Part shown: positions 53,708 to 62,189 of the stretch, in pieces
How positions within the stretch are numbered: position 1 is the stretch's first letter
Layout: each line of letters opens with the position of its first letter
Assembly: GCA_964430245.1 (NCBI GenBank)
Contig: CAYSEW010000004.1
Coordinates: 1-64,000, forward strand
From: CAYSEW01 sp964430245
GTDB lineage: Bacteria; Bacteroidota; Bacteroidia; Flavobacteriales_D; Parvicellaceae
Length of the DNA: 64,000 bases
Direction: 5' to 3'
Notes under the pieces: model-generated
What the model saw: the letters and a program-made list of their open reading frames with translations, nothing else
Told to the model about the DNA's origin: nothing
Databases searched by the model: none
Position numbers and translations under genes: made by a program

Positions 53708-55177
53708 TTAGCTCATCCAGTTGGTTTTTGCCCCTGGATTCCATTTAATAGTTGTCTTCTTATTCTGAGTCCAAAATTCAATTGAACTTCTTCCAGTAAT
53801 ATCACCCACTCCAAATTTTGATTCATTCCATCCTCCAAATGAAAATGGTTCCCTTGGCACAGGCACACCAATATTAACTCCTATCATTCCAGCACTAGCT
53901 CTTTCCATGATCTCTTTAGCTAATTTTCCACTTTGAGTGAAAACCGCAGCAGCATTACCATAATTGGAGCTGTTTTCGATAGTAATGGCTTCATCAATGT
54001 CTTTTGCTCTTATTATTGAAATTACTGGTCCAAATATTTCTTCTTTTGCTACACTCATATCTGGAGTTACATGGTCAATAATGGTTGGTCCAACATAATA
54101 ACCTCCTTCTTTACCTTTAACCTCAGAACCTCTTCCATCAATTAAAATAGTAGCCCCATCTTTTTCTGCTTGAGTAATGTAACCTTCTATTCTCTCTTTA
54201 GCTGCTTTACTTATCACTGACCCTAAATTTTCACCAGGAATAACAGACCTAGAAAATTCAACCATTCGATCAATTATATGTTGTACTTGATCCACTCCAA
54301 CCATTACAGATGCAGCCATACACCTTTGACCTGCACATCCAGACATGGATGCAACGACATTGGTAGCCGTCATCTCAACATCAGCATCAGGTAGTACGAT
54401 CAAATGATTCTTTGCTCCACCTAATGCAACACACCTTTTTAATGATGAAGTGGCTCTTTTATAGACAATTTTAGCAACTGCTGTTGAACCTACAAACGAA
54501 ACAGCTTCTATTCCAGGATGATCACATATAGCTTCAACAATCTCTTTCCCTCCATTTACAATATTAAAAACACCGTCAGGCAAACCTGCTTCTTTTAATA
54601 ATTCAGCTATTCTTACTACGCTTAAAGGAACAACCTCAGATGGTTTCATGATCATTGTATTGCCCAACATTAAAGCATTTGGCATTGTCCAATGAGGAAC
54701 CATGTTAGGAAAATTAAAAGGTGCTATTGACGCAACAACACCTAATGGTTTTCTTTCAATTCTGCATTCAACACCTTTACTTACTTCCTGTACTTCATTT
54801 GCGACAATTTGAGGCAATGAAACAGCAAACTCACATAACTCCATACTTTTTTCAACTTCTGCCTTTGACTCTTCATAAGTTTTACCATTTTCCAGCTGAC
54901 ATAGTTTTGATAATTCATCCAAGTTCTTTTCTAATAAAGCTCTATACCTGAAAAATATTTGTGCTCTTTCCTTAAATGTCATTGAAGACCATCCTTCAAA
55001 TGCGTTTTGAGCTGATTTTACAGCCATATCTAGATCATCATAAGTTGAAAGAGGAAGGGTTGCAATAGTAGAACCGTCCAAAGGGCTCTCGACATTCATA
55101 GAAGCGTTCCCTTGATTTTCAATAAATTTTCCATCTATATAATTCTTGACACTAGATTGCTTTAACAATGTTTCCAT
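53708..55177 (-). CDS. mmsA: CoA-acylating methylmalonate/malonate-semialdehyde dehydrogenase
   Basis: The 489-residue aldehyde dehydrogenase family protein has the catalytic cysteine Cys286 in GCAGQRCMAAS and the NAD-binding PFNFPNMVPHW segment characteristic of the MmsA group. It oxidises malonate semialdehyde with CoA to acetyl-CoA and CO2. As the first gene of the leftward operon it would complete the path from beta-alanine. A TATATTTG promoter element and a 7-base inverted repeat lie upstream. Confidence 0.9.
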   Translation of the reverse strand: METLLKQSSVKNYIDGKFIENQGNASMNVESPLDGSTIATLPLSTYDDLDMAVKSAQNAFEGWSSMTFKERAQIFFRYRALLEKNLDELSKLCQLENGKTYEESKAEVEKSMELCEFAVSLPQIVANEVQEVSKGVECRIERKPLGVVASIAPFNFPNMVPHWTMPNALMLGNTMIMKPSEVVPLSVVRIAELLKEAGLPDGVFNIVNGGKEIVEAICDHPGIEAVSFVGSTAVAKIVYKRATSSLKRCVALGGAKNHLIVLPDADVEMTATNVVASMSGCAGQRCMAASVMVGVDQVQHIIDRMVEFSRSVIPGENLGSVISKAAKERIEGYITQAEKDGATILIDGRGSEVKGKEGGYYVGPTIIDHVTPDMSVAKEEIFGPVISIIRAKDIDEAITIENSSNYGNAAAVFTQSGKLAKEIMERASAGMIGVNIGVPVPREPFSFGGWNESKFGVGDITGRSSIEFWTQNKKTTIKWNPGAKTNWMS

Positions 55178-55272
55178 AATGTAATTTTAATGTTAATGCT
55201 AATCAATAATAATTATTGAATAAGCAATTCTCAAATTTAATTAATAAAGTATAATAAAGCTAGCGTGGTTTC

Positions 55273-55293
55273 GATAGACACTGATGGTCTATC
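55273..55293. repeat. Inverted repeat upstream of the pyrimidine catabolic operon
   Basis: GATAGAC (55273-55279) and GTCTATC (55287-55293) form a perfect 7-base inverted repeat around a 7-base centre. It lies between the predicted promoter element and mmsA, in the 5' leader of the leftward transcript. It could be an operator or an RNA hairpin. No regulator gene is adjacent. Confidence 0.5.
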
Positions 55294-55320
55294 TTTAGGA
55301 TATTCACTACTAAATCTTTG

Positions 55321-55328
55321 CAAATATA
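55321..55328 (-). promoter_or_regulatory. Predicted -7 element for the pyrimidine catabolic operon
   Basis: On the minus strand the sequence reads TATATTTG, an exact TAnnTTTG match, about 144 bases upstream of mmsA. No -33 TTTG is found at the usual spacing. The divergent phosphatase gene begins ~130 bases away in the other direction. Confidence 0.45.
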
Positions 55329-55461
55329 AAAAAACAATTTTTATTTTTTTAATAGTGCCAAAAACATAAAACAATACCAACGTGCAAATCTCTAATTGTT
55401 AAATAACTTAAGTTATATTTATAAATCATTTAACCATTCACGACTTATTAGATGAATTAGA

Positions 55462-56856
55462 TTGAATAATATCTGGAATAAAATATCAGAAAATGGAATT
55501 CCATTAGAAATGGAAGACAATGAAAAGAAAAGAATAAGGTTTCTAAATAGAATACTTTTTGTAATCTTTATTCTATCGTTGTCTTTTTTATGTGTGGATT
55601 TAATTCATATGGTTTATGAAGGTGTGGCTATAACTTTATTAACCATTTTTACCGTAATTATTATTCTATTCCTTATTCATAAAAGGAAATACACCATCTC
55701 AAAATGGTTCTCTATTATTTTTATTATAGCTTATATTTCTTTATTAACAATATTAACTGGTAAAAACACAGGCACCATTATTTATTTAATTCCTAGTGTT
55801 TTATTCCCTACTGTTATTTTTCAAAATAAAAAAACCATCCTCTTCTTATCAATCTTAATCATATGCCTCTTCTCTACTTTATTCTGGATAACACAATCAA
55901 TAGATCCAACTATAAAATTAACTGCTGATATAAGAGTAATTTATCAATTTTCTGGAACGTTAGGAGTCATCATTGTCTCCTTTCTCATGATCTGGTATTT
56001 TAGAAATTTAAATGATGAATATGAAAACATCATTATCGATAAGAACAAAAACCTTATACATTCAAACGACAAGGTCAATCAACAAAAATTAAAACTAGAA
56101 ATTAAGAATAAAGAAATTACTGATTCAATCAATTATGCTAGTAGAATACAGAATGCCATTTTACCCCCAGAAAATAAAATCAATGAGTATTTAAAAAACA
56201 ACTTTATTCTATTTCTTCCGAAAGACATTGTTGCAGGAGACTTTTACTGGATGGAAGAAGCTAATAATCTATTACATTTTGCAGTTGCAGATTGTACAGG
56301 TCATGGAGTTCCAGGTGCTATGGTTAGTGTTGTATGCCATAATGCGCTTAATAGATCTATTAGAGAATTTAATTTAAAAACACCTTCAGAAATATTATCC
56401 AAAACAAGAGAGCTTGTTATTGAAACATTCGATCAAGGAGATGAAAATGTAAAAGATGGGATGGATATTGCATTATGTTCATTAGACATGAACAACAATA
56501 TCTTACAATTTGCAGGAGCTAATAATCCTTTGATCATTATAAGAAATAAAGAAATAATTGAAATTAAAGGAGATAGACAACCTATCGGGAAATATGCCAA
56601 CAGCAAAGGGTTTACTAATCATCAAATTGAATTAGAAAAAAATGATTCAATTTATATTTTTAGTGATGGTTTTCAAGATCAATTTGGAGGAAAAAACGGA
56701 AAAAAACTGAAACTAAAAGGTTTAAAAGAAATCTTAATTTCAAACAATGACAAATCAATGAGGCATCAAAAAAACAGGATTGAAGATGCATTTAATTTAT
56801 GGAAAGATGAACTTGAGCAAATAGATGATGTATGCATCATGGGTTTCACTATTTAA
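55462..56856 (+). CDS. Six-span membrane SpoIIE-type phosphatase, tandem copy 1
   Basis: The 464-residue protein has six predicted spans (about 30-180), a short coiled-coil linker and a SpoIIE/PP2C phosphatase domain from ~220. Metal-site motifs are VAGDFYW (Asp260), ADCTGHGVPGAM, KDGMD and SDGFQDQFGG. There is no ATG near the N-terminus; the TTG at 55462 gives an N-terminus (NNIWNKISENGI) that aligns with the paralog at 56879, which also uses TTG. Six-span N-termini like this usually sense signals through the membrane. No kinase or STAS partner is adjacent. Confidence 0.87.
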   Translation: MNNIWNKISENGIPLEMEDNEKKRIRFLNRILFVIFILSLSFLCVDLIHMVYEGVAITLLTIFTVIIILFLIHKRKYTISKWFSIIFIIAYISLLTILTGKNTGTIIYLIPSVLFPTVIFQNKKTILFLSILIICLFSTLFWITQSIDPTIKLTADIRVIYQFSGTLGVIIVSFLMIWYFRNLNDEYENIIIDKNKNLIHSNDKVNQQKLKLEIKNKEITDSINYASRIQNAILPPENKINEYLKNNFILFLPKDIVAGDFYWMEEANNLLHFAVADCTGHGVPGAMVSVVCHNALNRSIREFNLKTPSEILSKTRELVIETFDQGDENVKDGMDIALCSLDMNNNILQFAGANNPLIIIRNKEIIEIKGDRQPIGKYANSKGFTNHQIELEKNDSIYIFSDGFQDQFGGKNGKKLKLKGLKEILISNNDKSMRHQKNRIEDAFNLWKDELEQIDDVCIMGFTI

Positions 56857-56878
56857 AAAATGAAAAAATGAAATCAAA

Positions 56879-58273
56879 TTGAAAAATATTTGGACATTAA
56901 TAGCAGATAATGGGATTACTTCTAATCTAGAAGAAGCAGAAAAAAAACGACTTAATTTTCTCAACAGATTAACAGTTTTTGTTTTAATCAGCTCTGTTGT
57001 TTTCTTTCTGATTGACTATTCAAAAGGAATTCATGCTATTTTATATATTGACGGGCTTTCTTTTCTCACTGCCGTCATCATTTTATTATTGATCAACAAA
57101 CAATTTTACCTTGTTGCTAAGTTTACTACATTCTTTGGACTTATAGTAAATATAGGCGCCAATACCATGATTTCTGGTGACCACACTGACAGCATCTTAT
57201 TGCTTATTCCTGCCATACTTTTACCTCCTATTTTATTTAGAAAAAAGCTATTAATATTAGGTTTTTGCATCTTAACTATTTCAATGTTTTTCTTCTTGTC
57301 TTGGTATATTAATAATTTTGAAGGACATATTAACCTCAATGAATCAGAAAGTAAATTCTATAGACAAATTGGAAGGTTAGTAGTACTTATTTTTTGCTTC
57401 TTAATTATTTGGCATTTTAAAAAAATCAATAAAGAGTTTGAGAATATTATAATTTCAAAAAACAAGCTTCTTACACAATCAAATAATAAAATAAATAAAC
57501 AAAAGGCGAATCTTAAACTTAAAAATGAAGAAATAACTTCATCTATTAAATATGCTGGAAATATTCAAAGAGCTATTTTACCTAAAAAGAGAAAGCTTGA
57601 CAAACACTTTAAAGATCACTTTATACTTTATTTACCAAAAGACATTGTAGCGGGAGATTTTTACTGGACTGAAAAAATTGGAGATTATTTATTGATTGCA
57701 ATTGCAGATTGCACAGGACATGGAGTTCCTGGAGCAATGGTTAGTGTAGTATGCCACAATGCTCTAAATCGTTCTACAAGAGAATTTCAACTAATTGAAC
57801 CTGATCTTATTTTAAATAAAACTAGAGAATTAGTTATTGAAGCATTTAAACAAGGTGATGAACCTGTAAGTGACGGCATGGACATCTCATTATGTTGTAT
57901 AAATTGCAAACAAAACATATTATACTTTTCAGGTGCATATAACCCATTGATCATTATTAGAAATGACCAAATGATAGAGCTTAAAGGAGACAGAAAATCT
58001 ATTGGAGAAGCAAATGCTGATTCACCATTTAATAGACAAGAAATTGACATATTAGAATCAGACATTTTTTATTTATTTACAGATGGTTTTCAAGATCAAT
58101 TTGGAGGCCCTAATAAGAAAAAACTTAAGCTTAAAGGGTTAAAAGAAATTTTGCTTTCAAATACTAACAAATCTATGAGGCATCAGAAAAACAGAATAGA
58201 AGATGCATTTAATTTATGGAAAGACGACCTTGAACAAATTGATGATGTATGTATAATGGGATTCACTATATAA
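56879..58273 (+). CDS. Six-span membrane SpoIIE-type phosphatase, tandem copy 2
   Basis: Also 464 residues and collinear with copy 1: six spans, coiled coil, PP2C domain with VAGDFYW, ADCTGHGVPGAM, SDGMD and TDGFQDQFGG. The start is TTG at 56879 (NIWTLIADNGI), matching copy 1. The last ~35 residues are nearly identical between copies even at DNA level, while membrane segments have diverged, which points to tandem duplication followed by change in sensing. Copy 2 lies 22 bases after copy 1, so both are probably co-expressed. Confidence 0.87.
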   Translation: MKNIWTLIADNGITSNLEEAEKKRLNFLNRLTVFVLISSVVFFLIDYSKGIHAILYIDGLSFLTAVIILLLINKQFYLVAKFTTFFGLIVNIGANTMISGDHTDSILLLIPAILLPPILFRKKLLILGFCILTISMFFFLSWYINNFEGHINLNESESKFYRQIGRLVVLIFCFLIIWHFKKINKEFENIIISKNKLLTQSNNKINKQKANLKLKNEEITSSIKYAGNIQRAILPKKRKLDKHFKDHFILYLPKDIVAGDFYWTEKIGDYLLIAIADCTGHGVPGAMVSVVCHNALNRSTREFQLIEPDLILNKTRELVIEAFKQGDEPVSDGMDISLCCINCKQNILYFSGAYNPLIIIRNDQMIELKGDRKSIGEANADSPFNRQEIDILESDIFYLFTDGFQDQFGGPNKKKLKLKGLKEILLSNTNKSMRHQKNRIEDAFNLWKDDLEQIDDVCIMGFTI

Positions 58274-58283
58274 AATAATATTT

Positions 58284-59276
58284 ATGAAAAGAAGAAATTT
58301 TATGAAATTGGGTGCACTAGGAACAGCTGGAGCAATGATTGGTAATTCTAAAGGGCAATTACAGCCTATTTTAAAGGGGATAAACAAACCCATTATAACA
58401 GGTAATCCCAAAGTTGTATCTACCTGGAATCATGGTTTAGATGCCAATAAAGCAGCTTGGAATGTTTTAAAGAACAACGGAAATGCATTAGATGCAGTTG
58501 AAAAAGGAGTTAGGGTAACAGAATCAGACCCTAAAAACAGAAGTGTAGGTTTAGGAGGTCTACCCGACCAAAATGGTATCGTAACACTTGATGCATGTAT
58601 AATGGATCATCTTTACAATTGTGGAGCTGTTTCCTTTCTTCAGAATATTGAAAACCCTATTTCTGTAGCTAGAAAAGTAATGGAAGAAACACCACACATT
58701 ATGCTTTCTGGAAAAGGCGCTTATGATTTTGCAAGAGAAAAAGGATTTAAACATACAGAATTACTTACTGATGGAGCTAAAGAATCTTGGTTGAAATGGA
58801 AAGAAGAGAATAAGTCTCAAAAACCTGAAGTTAACATAGAAAATCATGACACGATAGGCATGTTAGCAATTGATCATAATGGTAATTTATCAGGAGCATG
58901 TACTACTAGTGGATTGGCTTACAAAATACATGGAAGAGTAGGTGATTCTCCTATAATTGGCGCTGGTCTATATGTTGATAATGAAGTTGGGGCCGCATGC
59001 GCTACGGGAGTTGGAGAAGCTGTTATTAGAACATGTGGAACACATGCTATAGTTGAGCTAATGAGAAATGGAGCTACTCCTCAAGAAGCCTGTGAGATCG
59101 TTATAAATAGAATTAAAAAAGCACATAAAGATATCAATGGATTACAAGTTGGTTTTATTGCACTCAACAAAAATGGTGAGGAAGGCGCTCACTCCATTTA
59201 TAAAGGATTTAACTATGCTCTTAGAAATGAAGAAAATGAAATCATGGTTGCATCGAGCTATGAAATGGAATGGTAA
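58284..59276 (+). CDS. Glycosylasparaginase (N4-(beta-N-acetylglucosaminyl)-L-asparaginase), Tat signal
   Basis: This Ntn hydrolase cleaves the GlcNAc-Asn bond of N-glycoproteins. The 330-residue precursor starts with RRNFMKLG followed by a hydrophobic stretch, a twin-arginine export signal. The autocleavage and nucleophile site is Asp189-Thr190 in ENHDTIGML, and the substrate pocket motifs KIHGRVGDSPIIGAG and ATGVGEAVIRT match human and bacterial enzymes. The 3' end overlaps the next gene by about 17 bases. Isoaspartyl peptidase/asparaginase relatives are possible but lack the HDTIGM context. Confidence 0.9.
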   Translation: MKRRNFMKLGALGTAGAMIGNSKGQLQPILKGINKPIITGNPKVVSTWNHGLDANKAAWNVLKNNGNALDAVEKGVRVTESDPKNRSVGLGGLPDQNGIVTLDACIMDHLYNCGAVSFLQNIENPISVARKVMEETPHIMLSGKGAYDFAREKGFKHTELLTDGAKESWLKWKEENKSQKPEVNIENHDTIGMLAIDHNGNLSGACTTSGLAYKIHGRVGDSPIIGAGLYVDNEVGAACATGVGEAVIRTCGTHAIVELMRNGATPQEACEIVINRIKKAHKDINGLQVGFIALNKNGEEGAHSIYKGFNYALRNEENEIMVASSYEMEW

Positions 59277-61521
59277 CTTTATTTTAGTTACGTTTTTATT
59301 GTTCAATTCTTGTGTTCAATATAATTTAAAACATGAATTAGAGCATCCATCCAACTATGACATTATACCTTACCCTCAAGAAATAATTAAGAATAATTCA
59401 TTATTCGAGCTTTCTTCCAGTCAAACATTAGTCTATGACTCTATTTTTAAAAATGAAGCCCATTATTTAAAGAATTATTTGTTAGCTGAATTCAATATTC
59501 ACCTCAAATTAGCTATTCTTGATTCAAGAGCAATTAAAAAAGGTCAACTAGTCATTCAAAATACTGAAAGACCTCTAAACAAAGAAGGATATTACGAATT
59601 AAACATCGATTCGGATAAGGTTGTTATTTCTGCTCCTCAATCCAAAGGTGCTTTTTATAGTATACAAACAATTATTCAGCTTATTAGATTGAATAATTTA
59701 AAATTAGGTGACAAATTAATCCTTCCATGTTTAGAATTAAAAGACTGGGGAACTTTCTCTCATAGAGGAATGTTAATGGATTGCTGCAGGCATTTTTTTG
59801 ATGTTAGCACTGTTAAAAAATACATTAACCTTCTAGCACTCTATAAAATGAACACATTGCATTGGCACCTAACTGAAGATCAGGGTTGGAGAATTGAAAT
59901 AGAACAATATCCTAAGCTAACTCAAATTGGGGCATATAGAAAAGACAGCAATGGGATCTATGGTGGATTTTACACTAAAAATGACATCAAAGAAATTATA
60001 AAATATGCAGAAGAAAGACATATCAATATTATTCCAGAAATAGAGCTCCCAGGACATGCACAGGCTGCACTAGCTTCTTATCCAGAATTATCTTGTAAAG
60101 GTAATGATATAGAAGTAGCCAATGACTGGGGAGTATTTAAGGAGATCTATTGCGCAGGTAACGATAGTGTCTTTTTGTTTTTAGAAAATGTATTATCTGA
60201 AGTTATCGAATTATTCCCCTCTAAATACATCCACATTGGAGGAGATGAAGCTCCTAAATTTCGTTGGGAAAACTGCAATAAATGCCAACACAGAATTCAA
60301 CAAAATGGATTAAAAGATGAACATGAATTGCAAAGTTATTTCATAAAAAGAATTGCTGACTTTTTAGTTGAAAAAGACAAAGTATTAATAGGATGGGATG
60401 AAATTCTTGAAGGAGGATTAGCTGATGGAGTAATTGTACAATCCTGGAGAGGAATGGAGGGAGGTATTGAAGCAGCCAAGCATGGAAATAGGGTTATAAT
60501 GTCCCCTACCTCACATGCCTATTTTGACTATGATATAAAAACCACAGATCTTAAACAGGTTTATTCATTTGATCCTATTCCTTCTGAATTAAACCAAGAT
60601 GAAAGGTCAATGATCATTGGAGGTGAATGTAACCTATGGTCTGAACATATCCATGATGAAAACGAATTGGATGCTAAAGCTTTCCCTAGACTACTGGCCA
60701 TGACGGAAGTACTATGGTCCTATCCAGCTAAAAGAAATGAAAAGCATTTCTTTACTAGAGTTTCCTCTCAATACTCAATCCTAGAACAATTAAATGTAAA
60801 TTATGGGTTAGAAGTATTACCCAGCAAGATCAAAGTAAAAATAGATAATGATCAAACTTTAGCAATAGCAGAACCTGGCAGTATAGATTTAAAATTAAAA
60901 TATTGTTGGGATGATGAAACTGAGTACATTGATTTTGAAAATAATTCAAATACAATAATCCTAGATAGATCGGGAAATCTAAAAGTCCAAGCTTATAAAA
61001 AAAATAAAGAATATGGCAATCCATCTGAACAGGTATTTGAAACTCATTTTGCAATAGGAAAAAAAATAAATTATATCTATCCCTACAGTGATTATTATCC
61101 AGCTAATAAAGAATATGCACTAACAGATAGTAAGCTAGGCTCATTGGATTTTAGGGATGGTAACTGGCAAGGGTTTTGGGGAACAGACCTTGAGATTATA
61201 ATCGACCTTGAGAAACAAATAAATATTGAATCGATTAGTGCCAACTTTTATCAGTATAATAACTCCTGGATCTTTTTTCCTGAATATTTTGAAGCATGGA
61301 AATCCGATGATAATACTAATTGGACCCAAATTGGAAAATCATTAAATGGCAAAAATCCAGAAAAAAGGGGTAAATTGATACAAACCTTAAGTATTAATAA
61401 CATCAATGATAAAGTCAGGTATATTAAGGTTAAAGCAAAAAATATATTAAAAGTACCTGATTGGCACGAAGCAGCTGGATCTGATTCCTGGATCTTTATT
61501 GATGAAATTTTAATTAAATGA
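59260..61521 (+). CDS. Beta-N-acetylhexosaminidase (GH20) lipoprotein
   Basis: The ATG at 59260 begins a lipoprotein signal (KWNGNFILVTFLLFNSC); upstream in-frame ATGs would extend it into the previous gene. The protein has an N-terminal GH20b domain, a catalytic GH20 barrel (HRGMLMDCCRHF, KMNTLHWHLTEDQGWRI) with the catalytic Asp-Glu in HIGGDEAPKFRW, and a C-terminal discoidin-like carbohydrate-binding domain. It releases terminal GlcNAc or GalNAc, for example the chitobiose core. It is probably anchored in the envelope and translationally coupled to cutC (4-base overlap). Confidence 0.9.
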   Translation: MKWNGNFILVTFLLFNSCVQYNLKHELEHPSNYDIIPYPQEIIKNNSLFELSSSQTLVYDSIFKNEAHYLKNYLLAEFNIHLKLAILDSRAIKKGQLVIQNTERPLNKEGYYELNIDSDKVVISAPQSKGAFYSIQTIIQLIRLNNLKLGDKLILPCLELKDWGTFSHRGMLMDCCRHFFDVSTVKKYINLLALYKMNTLHWHLTEDQGWRIEIEQYPKLTQIGAYRKDSNGIYGGFYTKNDIKEIIKYAEERHINIIPEIELPGHAQAALASYPELSCKGNDIEVANDWGVFKEIYCAGNDSVFLFLENVLSEVIELFPSKYIHIGGDEAPKFRWENCNKCQHRIQQNGLKDEHELQSYFIKRIADFLVEKDKVLIGWDEILEGGLADGVIVQSWRGMEGGIEAAKHGNRVIMSPTSHAYFDYDIKTTDLKQVYSFDPIPSELNQDERSMIIGGECNLWSEHIHDENELDAKAFPRLLAMTEVLWSYPAKRNEKHFFTRVSSQYSILEQLNVNYGLEVLPSKIKVKIDNDQTLAIAEPGSIDLKLKYCWDDETEYIDFENNSNTIILDRSGNLKVQAYKKNKEYGNPSEQVFETHFAIGKKINYIYPYSDYYPANKEYALTDSKLGSLDFRDGNWQGFWGTDLEIIIDLEKQINIESISANFYQYNNSWIFFPEYFEAWKSDDNTNWTQIGKSLNGKNPEKRGKLIQTLSINNINDKVRYIKVKAKNILKVPDWHEAAGSDSWIFIDEILIK

Positions 61522-62189
61522 AAATTGAATTTTGCATAGAATCTATTGATGGAGCCAAAGCAGCTGAAAAATGGGATGCAGATAGGGTTGAGATTTGTAG
61601 TGAATTATCCAAAGACGGATTATCTCCAGGAGAAGAACTAATTAAGCTATGTCTATCAAATTTTAATGGAGAATCACATGTCATGATCCGACCAAAAGCT
61701 GGTTCCTTTTGCTACACAAAAGAAGAGATCATTCAAATGAAAAAAGAAATTACAGCTGCTTTTCACCTAAATGCTCATGGAGTTGTATTTGGTATTTTAA
61801 ATGCAAAGGGGGAAATAGATATCCCTTCAAATAAATTATTATGTAACCATGCTAAAATTCTAGGTCTTAAAAGCACCTTCCACAGAGCATTTGACCAATT
61901 ACTTGACCCTCTAAAGTCACTAGAAGAATTAATAGAAATTGGTTTCAATACTTTATTAACTTCTGGACAAAAAGATAAGGCTATTGAAGGTATTTCAATA
62001 ATTGAAGAACTAGTCAATTTGTCCAAAAATAGAATTGAGATCATGGCAGGAAGTGGAATAGACCACACCAATCTTCTAACAATAAAAAACTCTGGTGTTC
62101 ATGCGGCTCATTTCAGTGTTCACAATAAGAGTGATCATACAATAAACAATGATAAAATAGAAAAAATAATGCACTTAATAAGTCAATAA
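61518..62189 (+). CDS. cutC: CutC family TIM-barrel protein
   Basis: The 223-residue protein shows the CutC signatures IEFCIESIDGAKAAEKWDADRVEICSE and VMIRPKAGSFCYTKEEI, with a conserved histidine in TFHRAFDQL. CutC was first named for copper tolerance, but its enzymatic role is unsettled. Here it is wedged, with 4- and 1-base overlaps, between a hexosaminidase and a beta-mannosidase, which suggests a role in glycan breakdown. Confidence 0.9.
   Translation: MKIEFCIESIDGAKAAEKWDADRVEICSELSKDGLSPGEELIKLCLSNFNGESHVMIRPKAGSFCYTKEEIIQMKKEITAAFHLNAHGVVFGILNAKGEIDIPSNKLLCNHAKILGLKSTFHRAFDQLLDPLKSLEELIEIGFNTLLTSGQKDKAIEGISIIEELVNLSKNRIEIMAGSGIDHTNLLTIKNSGVHAAHFSVHNKSDHTINNDKIEKIMHLISQ

Noticed and set aside
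59137..59259. Longer start for the GH20 gene
   Set aside because: It would overlap the glycosylasparaginase gene by 140 bases and bury the lipoprotein signal inside the protein.
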